40,190 bases of DNA. It comes from SAR324 cluster bacterium. GTDB lineage: Bacteria > SAR324 > NAC60-12. The stretch is from assembly GCA_015231885.1 (NCBI GenBank), contig JADGAT010000013.1:1-40190 (forward strand). The letters are read 5' to 3'. Positions 18,376-28,412 of the stretch are shown piece after piece. Each line of letters begins with the position of its first letter. Position 1 is the first letter of the stretch. The notes beneath the pieces are model-generated. The model made no database searches and had not been told where the DNA came from. It saw nothing but the letters and a program-made list of their open reading frames with translations. Position numbers and translations under genes: made by a program.

Positions 18376-19383
18376 ATGTCAAATACTCAGATCTTGATTG
18401 TTGAAGATGAGGTCTTTATTGCATTGGGCATTAAAAAGCAATTGGAGAACTTTGGTTATTATGTATTGGGCATTGCCTCTTCAGGGGATGAGGCTTTATC
18501 CAAAATAGTAGAGGCGCGGCCGGATTTGGTTTTGATGGATATTGTTATTAAGGGAGAGATGGATGGTATTGAGGTCGCAAAACGAATTCATGATCAATTT
18601 GAAATACCCATCATTTACCTCACGGCTTATAGTGACCATGCCAATCTGCAGCGTGCCAAAACCACAGAACCATTTGGATATCTGCTCAAACCTTTCAATG
18701 ATCGGGAACTGCAAATCACCATCGAAATTGCTCTTTACAAAGATCGTGTCCAGAAGCGGATGACGGATCAACAGCGCTGGTATTCCTCTATCTTAAACAG
18801 CCTGGGAGAGGCGGTGATCACCATGGATGTTCACCAGACTGTGCTGTTTCTCAATCCTGTTGCAGAAACCATTTTTCAATTAAAAAAACAAGACAGTGTG
18901 GGCCGGAGCTTGATGGAAGCCTGTTCGTTATGTTCCCAAGTACCCGATTTGGAACAATTGGTTACCAAAGTCTTGAATGAACAGGGAACTGTACGAAAAT
19001 CCAACTTGTGTTATGAAACCTTGGATACCCGAATTATTCTGGATTTGTGTATCACTCCCATCAGGAACGAGGAAGGAGCACTCAAAGGTGTCGTTTTGAT
19101 ATTTAGTGATAAAACAGAACAAAACCAGATGGAGCTGCTTATCAAAAAAACAGTCCCGGATTTGGAGCAGGATATTTTATTTCCTTCCCTTACCTTGCGA
19201 GAAAAACAAGTATTGGAACATATTGTCGAAGGAGAAGCCACCAAAGTCATTGCCGATTCTTTGAACATCAGTCCCCGTACCGTTGAGTTTCATCGTTACA
19301 ACCTGATGCGTAAATTCAATGTGCAGGACATTCCTTCTCTGGTCCGTCATGCCATTTCCAAACAGCTCGTGCCAGTAAATTGA
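18376..19383 (+). CDS. Response regulator: receiver, PAS, LuxR-type HTH
   Basis: 335 aa. The receiver (residues 5-120) has acidic pocket EDE, phosphorylation site Asp55 and the PFGYLLKPF ending, a form typical of partners of HisKA_2 kinases. A PAS-like domain lies at about 130-250 (ILNSLGEAVITMDVHQTVLF; LCITPIRNEEGALKGVVLIF). A LuxR/GerE DNA-binding domain is at about 270-330 (LTLREKQVLEHIVEGEATKV; SPRTVEFHRYNLMRKF). It is a DNA-binding transcription regulator, 6 nt downstream of the kinase and surely co-transcribed. Targets are unknown; the divergent symporter and the downstream exported protein are the nearest candidates. Confidence 0.93.
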   Translation: MSNTQILIVEDEVFIALGIKKQLENFGYYVLGIASSGDEALSKIVEARPDLVLMDIVIKGEMDGIEVAKRIHDQFEIPIIYLTAYSDHANLQRAKTTEPFGYLLKPFNDRELQITIEIALYKDRVQKRMTDQQRWYSSILNSLGEAVITMDVHQTVLFLNPVAETIFQLKKQDSVGRSLMEACSLCSQVPDLEQLVTKVLNEQGTVRKSNLCYETLDTRIILDLCITPIRNEEGALKGVVLIFSDKTEQNQMELLIKKTVPDLEQDILFPSLTLREKQVLEHIVEGEATKVIADSLNISPRTVEFHRYNLMRKFNVQDIPSLVRHAISKQLVPVN

Positions 19384-19524
19384 TTTTTTATCCTACCAGC
19401 AGGTGTGAGGCACTTCCCGCTATTTGTCCAACCTGAAAATAGCATGAGGATTGCATTCCTTTTATGTTTGGCTATTGGCAAGATGACAGCCTTCCATCTT
19501 AGAATCCAAACAGAATATATCCCT

Positions 19525-20580
19525 ATGAGCAACTTTTTTGCTTATTCGTACCGCTCCCTGATCGTCTTGATTTTCTGGGGCACCTTGGCAGGACATGGGC
19601 ATGCCCAAATCATTTATCAGCTCAATTCGGACCCTGCAATCCAACCTTTACTGTTATTATCTTCTGTGGACGAATACATTCCAGAAGCAGAAGTGAGCGA
19701 TTCCCTGGATTCTTCGTTAAGTATGCCTTCGCTTGCCGTAAGAAATCAAATTTCTAAAATTGATCTTGTTCTGGCTACTTTGCGAAAGAGGAGAGTGTCG
19801 CTATTTTACCGAAAAGGTGATTCTTTGGCTCAATATATTTCTGAAGACGATGATTTGAGGGTGACTGGCGAAGACCTTCCTTCTGACTTATTTGATGATT
19901 CGTGGACAATAACGCTGCCTGTCTCATTGAATGGAGACATGCTTGCCCTAAGTGGTGGTGCTTCAATTACATCGGACAGAGAGGATCTCAGCAATGAAGA
20001 CTACAATTCGGTCATTGCCTTCAATTATCTGCTGAATCCGGATTCTGATGTATCCTGGAGGTTTGGCGTGTTTCAGCGTTCTTTTCTGGGAGAAATTACC
20101 CCCGTGTACCCTCTGGGGGAAGTGGCGTTTCGTGAGCCCGATTTTGAAGTTGCTATTGGAGCGATTCATTTACCGGAACTTCCCAGTGTTGCGGTAGTAC
20201 CGTTTTTTCGATTCACTCAGAAAACTAAGATGGATTTCTCAATTGAAGTCCTCTATCCGTTGAAATTATCAGTTTTTGCGCTTTTTTTTGAGAACATGTC
20301 TGCTGAGTTAATCCTTGAGAAACAAACGAATTTTTATCGACTTTCCCAGAAAGATCCATGGGACAGCTCTGTTTTCAAAACAGTTGAACTGCATTCTGCT
20401 CTGGAAGTTGGTTACCATTTTTGGGGAATCTTTCTGTTGAAGGCAGGAGTGGGTGTACTTTCTGATCGGAAATACAGCATTTTGGACAAAGACTTGGACA
20501 GCATTACTAATTTTTCTCTGGAATCCAACCCCTTCCTCACCAGTAATATTGCGTTGGCAATTGCGCCGCTGGCAGACTAA
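19525..20580 (+). CDS. Exported protein, probable outer-membrane beta-barrel (DUF6268-like)
   Basis: About 351 aa from ATG 19525, chosen because it opens a good signal peptide (RSLIVLIFWGTLAGHGHA, cut before Q). The open frame extends upstream to a GTG at 19405, which would put a hydrophilic leader before the signal. The mature part has repeated alternating strands (WTITLPVSLNGDMLALSGGA, WRFGVFQRSFLGE, VAVVPFFRFTQKT, VGYHFWGIFLLKAGVGVLSD) separated by polar turns, like small barrel proteins of the DUF6268 kind. It lacks a terminal aromatic residue. It follows the LuxR-type regulator by about 140 bp. Function unknown. Confidence 0.72.
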   Translation: MSNFFAYSYRSLIVLIFWGTLAGHGHAQIIYQLNSDPAIQPLLLLSSVDEYIPEAEVSDSLDSSLSMPSLAVRNQISKIDLVLATLRKRRVSLFYRKGDSLAQYISEDDDLRVTGEDLPSDLFDDSWTITLPVSLNGDMLALSGGASITSDREDLSNEDYNSVIAFNYLLNPDSDVSWRFGVFQRSFLGEITPVYPLGEVAFREPDFEVAIGAIHLPELPSVAVVPFFRFTQKTKMDFSIEVLYPLKLSVFALFFENMSAELILEKQTNFYRLSQKDPWDSSVFKTVELHSALEVGYHFWGIFLLKAGVGVLSDRKYSILDKDLDSITNFSLESNPFLTSNIALAIAPLAD

Positions 20581-20682
20581 CCTCATCCGTTAATAGAAAA
20601 TTTTATTTTCTGTTTCTGTATAGTAATGGCGTAGATAACGTGCTACATACAGTTGCATACCGTCATGTCTCCTGGGAAAATT

Positions 20683-22722
20683 ATGAATAAGGAATCAGAA
20701 ATAAGGGTATTGGTTATTGAAGATGAAGCGGGAGTGAGGATGGGTATTTCTGCTTATCTGGACGATCAGGGTTTTACCGTGTTAGAGGCTGAAAATGGTG
20801 AAATTGGATTGGAAGAATTTCATAATAATGACCCGGATGTCCTTTTAGTGGATTTGTGGATGCCGAAAATGGATGGCTTTGAAGTATTAGCGGAAGTGCA
20901 GAAGAAATCTCCAGAGACTCCTGTTATTGTAGTATCGGGTGCTGGAGTGATTGAAGAAGCCATCAAAGCCATTCACTTGGGAGCATGGGATTTTATTGCA
21001 AAACCAATCCAGGATATGTCGATTATTGAACATGCGATTCAGAAGGCGTGGGAACGTGTTGTATTGTCTCGGGAAAACCAGAGGTATCGTGAAAATCTGG
21101 AAAACGAGGTACGTAAACGAACATTTGAGTTGCAAAAAGCACATTCAGAGTTGGAATTGCGGGTTGTCGAACGTACCAAACAGCTGGAAGAGCAAGCTCT
21201 TGAACTGGTAGAAGCCAAAGAAGCGGCTGAGGCAGCCAACCGAACCAAAAGTGCTTTTTTGGCCAATATGAGCCATGAGTTGCGCACTCCCATGAATGCG
21301 ATTTTGGGGTTTGCTGAATTGATGGGGCGCGATAAGTCCCTCAATACCACTCAACAGGAATATTTGGGCATTATCATCAGGAGCGGTACTCATCTGCTCG
21401 ATTTGATCAATGATGTGCTGGACATGTCAAAAATTGAAGCAGGACAGGTTACTCTGAATGTAGAAAGTTTCGATCTTCATCAAGCCCTGCTGAACATTGA
21501 AAAGATGGTGCGTTTGCGGGCAGAAAATAAAAATTTATGCTTCACTCTCAATTATGATTCAGATCTGCCTCGATACGTCAGAACCGATGAAAATAAATTG
21601 CGCCAGATTCTCTTGAATTTACTTGGCAATGCCATCAAGTTTACGGAGGAAGGCTGTATCTCACTGCGAGTGGAAAGCAGAAAATTACCGATGTTGAATG
21701 AGGAAAATGACATACCGGGTCTTTTTTTTGAGGTTGAGGATACTGGGGCTGGAATTGCTCCCGATGAGATAGGTGTTTTGTTTGATCCCTTTACGCAGAC
21801 AAAAAGTGGACAGAATGTCCAGGAAGGCACTGGATTGGGATTGTCCATCAGTCGAGAATTTGTATGGTTGATGGCAGGGAATATTGCGGTTGAGAGTCCT
21901 CCACTTCGTTCCACAATCCATGATGGGCACACAAAAGGAGGTCCCGGAAGTTTGTTCAAGTTTTACATTCGGGTGGAATCAGCTGGAGCCCAGGAAATTC
22001 AGATCAAGGAGAGGGGTCAGAGAGTGATTGGTTTGGAGCCTGGCCAGGAGGCATTTCGTATTTTGGTTGTTGAAGATAAAATAGAAAATCGATTGTTCTT
22101 GAAAAAATTGCTCCAGCTGGTTGGTTTTGAAGTGCAGGAAGCCTCCAATGGAAAAGAGGGGGTGGAAAAGTATAAAAAGTGGAATCCCCATCTTATTTTA
22201 ATGGACGTGAGGATGCCTGTGATGGATGGTTATGATGCAACCAGACAAATTAGAAAGCATGAATTGGAAGCTCAAATAGATCAGTCCCGGCAAATTCCAA
22301 TTATCGCATTGACTGCCAGTGTGTTTGAACGCGATAAATCCTCTGTCCTGTTAGCAGGTGCAACCGATTTCATGCGTAAGCCCTTTCACGAGTCAGAGCT
22401 TTTTGAGGCAATGGGTAAATATCTGAAGATTCGTTATCTTTATTCCGATTTAGAGGATCAGGGAGAAGGATTCATCCCAAACATCCAGACATCTATTTTC
22501 TCTAAGAATCCATCAAATGATGCTTTACTGGCAGAAGCTTTGACCGGACTGCCTGAATGGCTATTGAGCCATCTGAGACAGGCCACTTTGGAGCTTGATG
22601 TAGAAAAGATGCTCGACCATATCGCACAGGTACGAAAGCATGATCACGTTTTAGCGGAGTCCTTGGAAAATTTAGCAAAAAATTTTCAATATGAAAAACT
22701 GCTGTCTTTCTTTGAACAGTAG
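20683..22722 (+). CDS. Hybrid histidine kinase: receiver-HisKA-HATPase-receiver
   Basis: About 679 aa from ATG 20683; an in-frame ATG at 20665 and TTG at 20653 are alternatives. Receiver 1 has EDE and Asp57 (LLVDLWMP). A coiled coil (LEQLEEQALELVEAKEAAEA type) leads to HisKA with His198 (ANMSHELRTPMNAILGF) and HATPase_c (LLGNAIKF, EDTGAGI, GTGLGLSIS). Receiver 2 has VEDK, Asp508 (LILMDVRMP) and RKPFHE. A C-terminal extension of about 90 aa is helical and unassigned. There is no transmembrane segment, so input comes through receiver 1. It is 14 nt upstream of another receiver-kinase gene and likely co-transcribed, suggesting a phosphorelay. Confidence 0.92.
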   Translation: MNKESEIRVLVIEDEAGVRMGISAYLDDQGFTVLEAENGEIGLEEFHNNDPDVLLVDLWMPKMDGFEVLAEVQKKSPETPVIVVSGAGVIEEAIKAIHLGAWDFIAKPIQDMSIIEHAIQKAWERVVLSRENQRYRENLENEVRKRTFELQKAHSELELRVVERTKQLEEQALELVEAKEAAEAANRTKSAFLANMSHELRTPMNAILGFAELMGRDKSLNTTQQEYLGIIIRSGTHLLDLINDVLDMSKIEAGQVTLNVESFDLHQALLNIEKMVRLRAENKNLCFTLNYDSDLPRYVRTDENKLRQILLNLLGNAIKFTEEGCISLRVESRKLPMLNEENDIPGLFFEVEDTGAGIAPDEIGVLFDPFTQTKSGQNVQEGTGLGLSISREFVWLMAGNIAVESPPLRSTIHDGHTKGGPGSLFKFYIRVESAGAQEIQIKERGQRVIGLEPGQEAFRILVVEDKIENRLFLKKLLQLVGFEVQEASNGKEGVEKYKKWNPHLILMDVRMPVMDGYDATRQIRKHELEAQIDQSRQIPIIALTASVFERDKSSVLLAGATDFMRKPFHESELFEAMGKYLKIRYLYSDLEDQGEGFIPNIQTSIFSKNPSNDALLAEALTGLPEWLLSHLRQATLELDVEKMLDHIAQVRKHDHVLAESLENLAKNFQYEKLLSFFEQ

Positions 22723-22736
22723 TTGTATCGCTTTTC

Positions 22737-23912
22737 ATGGGGTATGAGGACATGAACAACAAAACTGGAAATATAGAACAAGAAGCTGAACCCAGAGGCA
22801 ATGTGCTGGTTGTTGATGATAATCCGAATAATTTGAGGCTGTTGTCTGGGATTTTGACGGCGAATGGCTATAAAGCGCGCTCTGCACCCAGTGCCTCTCT
22901 TGCATTTCGCTCCGCAAAAGCCAGCCTTCCCGATTTAATCCTGCTGGATATCATGATGCCGGACATTGATGGGTTTGAAGCATGTCGACAATTCAAGGAC
23001 TCCCCTGAAGCACAAGACATTCCCATCATATTTTTGACCGCAAAAATGGAGATGGATGACATGATCAAAGGGTTTGAATTGGGTGCTGTGGATTATATCA
23101 CTAAACCTTTTAATTCAAGGGAATTGTTGACTCGGATCAATACGCATTTGCAATTGAAGCGGAATAAGGAAGTTGTGTTGAAACAAAAAACAGAATACCA
23201 GGAGCTGCTTCATGTGTTATGCCATGATTTATTGAATCCATTGAATGGTTTGATGCTGGCATTGCAGCACGCAAAAGAGGATCCATCCATCCTTGTGGAA
23301 AAGAGAAGCATGATGCTGCATGCTGTTCAGAGTGGTGTGAAAATTGTAGATTTGGTGCGGCAAATGAGAGCATTGGAAGAAAAAAAATACCAAATGACCT
23401 TAATTCCCGTCAATCTTAAGGAAGTGATCTCTCATTCAATCAACATGCTTCAGGATCAATTCATTCGAAAGGAGATCACGCCGGTCATCAATGTTGATGA
23501 GACTTTGATGGTGCAGGTGGAAGAAACATCATTTATTAACTCGGTCATAAACAATATTTTGACCAATGCCATCAAATTTTCTTTTTCCGGTTCATCAATT
23601 ATGATTGATGCGGAGGGAAAAGAGAATCGGATTATTTTGGTTGTCAAAGATACCGGGGTGGGTATGTCTGAAAAGCTGCTGCAGGACATTTTTAAGCCGA
23701 ATAAGGCAACGACCCGCAGCGGGACCAATGGGGAAAAAGGCACGGGCTTTGGAATGCCCTTGATGAAAAAATTTGTTGTGGAATATGGAGGCAGCATTGA
23801 AGTTTTTTCTCAACAGCATACAGAGGATGCCAAAGAGCATGGTACACAAGTCGTGTTGACATTGGCGGCAGGGTCAGGCGATACTTCTCGAAGCGATGAC
23901 CGAATCCATTAA
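22737..23912 (+). CDS. Receiver-histidine kinase
   Basis: 391 aa. The receiver comes first (acidic pocket DD at 27-28, Asp71 in LILLDIMMP, ITKPFN), then a kinase whose H-box is LLHVLCHDLLNPLNGL (His163) and a HATPase_c domain (NNILTNAIKFSF, KDTGVGM, GTGFGMPLMKKF). It is cytoplasmic. Such receiver-input kinases commonly take phosphate from an upstream kinase, here plausibly the hybrid kinase just before it. The ATG at 22752 is an alternative start. The last 39 bp overlap the convergent transporter gene. Confidence 0.92.
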   Translation: MGYEDMNNKTGNIEQEAEPRGNVLVVDDNPNNLRLLSGILTANGYKARSAPSASLAFRSAKASLPDLILLDIMMPDIDGFEACRQFKDSPEAQDIPIIFLTAKMEMDDMIKGFELGAVDYITKPFNSRELLTRINTHLQLKRNKEVVLKQKTEYQELLHVLCHDLLNPLNGLMLALQHAKEDPSILVEKRSMMLHAVQSGVKIVDLVRQMRALEEKKYQMTLIPVNLKEVISHSINMLQDQFIRKEITPVINVDETLMVQVEETSFINSVINNILTNAIKFSFSGSSIMIDAEGKENRIILVVKDTGVGMSEKLLQDIFKPNKATTRSGTNGEKGTGFGMPLMKKFVVEYGGSIEVFSQQHTEDAKEHGTQVVLTLAAGSGDTSRSDDRIH

Positions 23913-24803
23913 GAGCTGCATAAAATGGTATACAATGCACACCAGCAGCGCTGCGGTAGCTTCTGCTGCATTGATCACCGTCAGGATGCTGATAGCAACA
24001 GGCAGTGTCTTTTGAGAAGCAACAAAAAGCAATGCCTTTTTTTCCTTATTTTTCAATTTAAGAAAAAGCCCTCCACTCGCATTTCCCAATAATAGCAATA
24101 GGTGTGCAAAAAAAGCAGCAGCCAATATTTTCAATAAACTTGGAATATCAAGAGTCATCAAGATTTCTGAAGAAGCCGACATGGATATCCATACAATCAA
24201 AATAACACATGCGGGTGGAATTTGTTTGATTGCGGAGGGCTCTTGCTTTTCCTGAAAGAACCGTCTGGCTTGATTTCCTACGAGGAGCGGTGCCAGTACA
24301 TAAAGTACCAGGTCTTGGAGTAATGGGAAGGCGGATACAATGATTTCATCATCAACTTTCAAACAAAGGGGTAGAATGAAAGGGATAGTGAATACCCCAA
24401 TGATGTTGAGTCCGATGGTCATCATTAAGGCCCATCGCGTATTGCCCCCTGCTACTTCAGTCAGCACAACCCCGGAAGATAGAGTCGGAGGAACAACAGA
24501 AGCGACAATTAACCCAAGGGTCATTGCAGAGGACAGTTGAAACAGATGGGCAAGGCCCAATCCCAGAAATGGAGCGACTAGCAGATTGGTAAAGAATGCA
24601 AAAACAAATGTTTTCAAAAAGCTCAGATTCCATGGAATTTCTTTGTACTTGGTCTGATAACCGTATATCAAGAAGATACTGATTACCATCCATGGTACCA
24701 ACCCATGCTGCTTCAAATATATTCCTGGATTTGGAATCAGCAATGCCACAACGATAGCAATGATTAAGCCAAGAGGAAGCACATTTGTTTTAAAAAAATC
24801 CAT
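23874..24803 (-). CDS. Bile acid:sodium symporter family transporter (SLC10A7-like)
   Basis: 309 aa, about 9-10 membrane helices. The sequence resembles the BASS/SLC10A7 branch: LIVASVVPPTLSSGVVLTEV with the family's conserved Pro/Ser/Gly signature, and LLFVASQKTLPVAISILTVI near the C-terminus. Substrates of bacterial members are mostly organic anions; the substrate here cannot be told. Its start lies 5 nt after the stop of the dynamin-like gene, without its own strong ribosome site, so translation is probably coupled. Its 3' end overlaps the convergent receiver-kinase gene. Confidence 0.9.
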   Translation of the reverse strand: MDFFKTNVLPLGLIIAIVVALLIPNPGIYLKQHGLVPWMVISIFLIYGYQTKYKEIPWNLSFLKTFVFAFFTNLLVAPFLGLGLAHLFQLSSAMTLGLIVASVVPPTLSSGVVLTEVAGGNTRWALMMTIGLNIIGVFTIPFILPLCLKVDDEIIVSAFPLLQDLVLYVLAPLLVGNQARRFFQEKQEPSAIKQIPPACVILIVWISMSASSEILMTLDIPSLLKILAAAFFAHLLLLLGNASGGLFLKLKNKEKKALLFVASQKTLPVAISILTVINAAEATAALLVCIVYHFMQLLMDSVIASRSIA

Positions 24804-24808
24804 GTATG

Positions 24809-27007
24809 CTATGGCAGGGTACTTTTGTCGGATTCTAAACGAAGTAAGGCGGGAAACCCAGTTTGGGTGGGAAGATCCTGCAGGATTTCCCGAAGTTCGT
24901 TTAATCTTGGTAGGAAGTCTTCTTTTTTCTGCTGGGCATCTTGCAGGTTTTGGTAGAGATTGTCACAATCAATCAGGGCACTTTCCATTTGCAAGGTAAA
25001 TTGTTTGATGATGCTTTCAATGAGCAGCTCCAGCCCCTTGCATAAGTAGAGATATTTGATGTTTTCCCGGTAATTCAGTATGTCAAATTCCAGGCTATGT
25101 GAAGCATCTTGTTTCAACTGCACTAAAAGCTCCTCCCAAAATTGTTGATCCATCAGAGTCGGGTCCTGTTCGGCATTCTTGTCTTTTTGTGTCTGAAAAA
25201 CACTCAATTTTTTCTGAAATAACCGTTTCCCCAGTAAATAAAAACTTTTCAGCTTTTCACGGGCATGGCAATCCAGTGTGGAAGAAAACATCACAAATGA
25301 AACTTCAGGAAATTGTAAAGAAATCTCATCCTGAGGGGGGAGGAGAGGAGAAACGTCATGAACCTCACTATGAGAAGTTGCTGTTTGTGGAAGTAAGTTG
25401 AAAGCCGGAGCACATATTTTTTGCAGGTGTTCCAAGTATTTGTTTTGCAGTGATTTCAGATGATCCAATAGCGGAGCATTCAGTTCTTCTGTGACAAAAA
25501 TTAACAGTTGGTGTTGTAAATTTTTATAAAATTTGATGGTTTGCATAGAAAGATTGTCTTCTGACGCAGAAAACCCGGATGGGAGTTGATAATTTTGGAT
25601 AAACTGATGAAGTTGAGAAACAATGAAGCTGGAATCTTTCTCAAACAGAAGATTGACATCATAACCCACTGTCTGTCTCAATTGCTTGTATGCTCCATTC
25701 AATGCTGCTTGCAAAGATTGATGGGCTTCCTGCAGTTCTTGATTTCTTTTTTGCATGGTTTCCTGCAGTTTTTGCAGCTGCTGGGTGTCTTCATGATTGG
25801 CTTGATGAGCACTTTCTGTAAATTCCCATATCTTTTGTATTAAATAGTACCAATGGGAGGCCTCACTTTTTTGAATGACTTCTTCCGCATGCTGGATAGC
25901 ATATTCTTGTAAAATATCTTCCAGCTGGGCCCATTGTTTTTGGTGATATTCAATAAGAGGGGTCACCATTCTCCAAAGCTGCAGTTGAGATTCGACTCTA
26001 GGAGAGCGAGGGGAAGATGATTGTGAGAACAGTTGATATAATGCCGAAACTCCAAAAATACGAGGTTGGCCTACCCATTGTCTCAAGTCAATTTCTTGCT
26101 GTTTAAGAACACGCTGGGCATCTTCCAGAGATTCATGTTCGGTGAAATCCAAGTTGATCACAAATAAAGTGTGCTGGAGCAGTCCTAACTGTTTCAATGT
26201 TTGCAAGAGCACCAGATCGGCCTGTCGTAATCCGGTACGCGAACTGATGACGTAGATGACAAGTGAGCATTGGGCTAAATAACTTTGCACCATGGCAAAA
26301 TGGTGAGGGTTGGGTGAATCACTTCCCTGACAATCAGAAATTTCAAGGCGCGATAGTATGTCTAATGGAAGATCCAACTGAATGTCCTGCATATACACCG
26401 CATATTCTTTCTGACTGACAAACTCTTGATGACGCTGAAGCTCTTCTTCTTTTAAGAAGAGGTTCGATTCGGCGTCTTTTAAGTAACCATGAATTGCAGA
26501 GTAGCCTTGCAGGAATGATTCTAAGAGTATGCGCTCCTGGTTTAAGTTTTCATATTGTTCAGAAAATTCAATAGAATGTTTTTCCAAAAACTCTTTCAAA
26601 AACTGTCGATCTTCTGGCTTATTCAAGCTGGGAGATCGATCCAAATCATGATGAACTGCCTGGGCGAGGATAACATACGCATTTTGTACTTCTTGGTCAA
26701 TGGTCGGCCAGGATTTGAATCGTATGGATGCACCAGGGGAGGAACCATAACGCACGCGAGTGATGATGGAAGTGAGAACACCAGCTCCGCGTTTTAATAA
26801 ATCTTGTTTCAGCAAGGCATTGGAGAGTGAAGATTTGCCGGATTTGATGGTCCCAATAATTGCCAGACGCACCATGTTTTCCTGCAGCCTTTTTTGGATC
26901 GTGTCCAGTGCATTTTCCCATGCCTGAAACTGGGATGGGGCATGGTGAAATAATTTTCTTAATTCTTGAATGTATTGGCGGGTTTCTTCCAGAGGGAGGC
27001 CTTTCAT
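24809..27007 (-). CDS. Bacterial dynamin-like GTPase
   Basis: 732 aa. The N-terminal GTPase domain has P-loop GTIKSGKSS (about residues 51-59), a switch I region (GVLTSIITRVRYG), a G3-type motif DCQGSDSPN near 224 (DxxG, where dynamins usually have DxPG) and a G4-like VINLDFTE near 281. The rest is long helical, Gln-rich coiled coil (YAIQHAEEVIQKSEASHWYY onwards), as in dynamin-family stalks. No transmembrane helix is evident. Relatives remodel or protect membranes. The start has GGAG seven bases upstream. It forms an operon with the downstream transporter, and a MITE copy lies just upstream. Confidence 0.85.
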   Translation of the reverse strand: MKGLPLEETRQYIQELRKLFHHAPSQFQAWENALDTIQKRLQENMVRLAIIGTIKSGKSSLSNALLKQDLLKRGAGVLTSIITRVRYGSSPGASIRFKSWPTIDQEVQNAYVILAQAVHHDLDRSPSLNKPEDRQFLKEFLEKHSIEFSEQYENLNQERILLESFLQGYSAIHGYLKDAESNLFLKEEELQRHQEFVSQKEYAVYMQDIQLDLPLDILSRLEISDCQGSDSPNPHHFAMVQSYLAQCSLVIYVISSRTGLRQADLVLLQTLKQLGLLQHTLFVINLDFTEHESLEDAQRVLKQQEIDLRQWVGQPRIFGVSALYQLFSQSSSPRSPRVESQLQLWRMVTPLIEYHQKQWAQLEDILQEYAIQHAEEVIQKSEASHWYYLIQKIWEFTESAHQANHEDTQQLQKLQETMQKRNQELQEAHQSLQAALNGAYKQLRQTVGYDVNLLFEKDSSFIVSQLHQFIQNYQLPSGFSASEDNLSMQTIKFYKNLQHQLLIFVTEELNAPLLDHLKSLQNKYLEHLQKICAPAFNLLPQTATSHSEVHDVSPLLPPQDEISLQFPEVSFVMFSSTLDCHAREKLKSFYLLGKRLFQKKLSVFQTQKDKNAEQDPTLMDQQFWEELLVQLKQDASHSLEFDILNYRENIKYLYLCKGLELLIESIIKQFTLQMESALIDCDNLYQNLQDAQQKKEDFLPRLNELREILQDLPTQTGFPALLRLESDKSTLP

Positions 27008-27065
27008 TTCCTATCTCCAATCTCATCAATTGTTATCATCGTGTTATGTATCTTCTCTTGACTAT

Positions 27066-27220
27066 GGAATGTTCAAACAATAACTGACCCAATCTATTGG
27101 TCTTTTCAATGATCTTCTGCGTTGCTTTACCGATTACATAGCTTGCTATGAGTCTGATAAAACGCCTTGAACCTCGATGAAAATCCTAAGCAGCTTTCGC
27201 ATGTTATTATTTTAGCCTTC

Positions 27221-27221
<1 letters not shown>
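27066..27221 (+). mobile_element. 156-bp MITE-like element, copy 2
   Basis: Exactly 156 bp with flanking direct repeat TAT (27063-27065 and 27222-27224). Same orientation as copy 1. The ends match as inverted repeats at 15 of 19 positions (GGAATGTTCAAACAATAAC; GGAAGGCTAAAATAATAAC). Central hairpin CATAGCTTGCTATG. One edge forms part of the stop codon of the receiver-phosphatase gene (TAG; T and A from the target, G from the element). Confidence 0.88.
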
Positions 27222-28390
<1,169 letters not shown>

Positions 28391-28412
28391 GAATATCCTT
28401 TCTTCTTCAATT

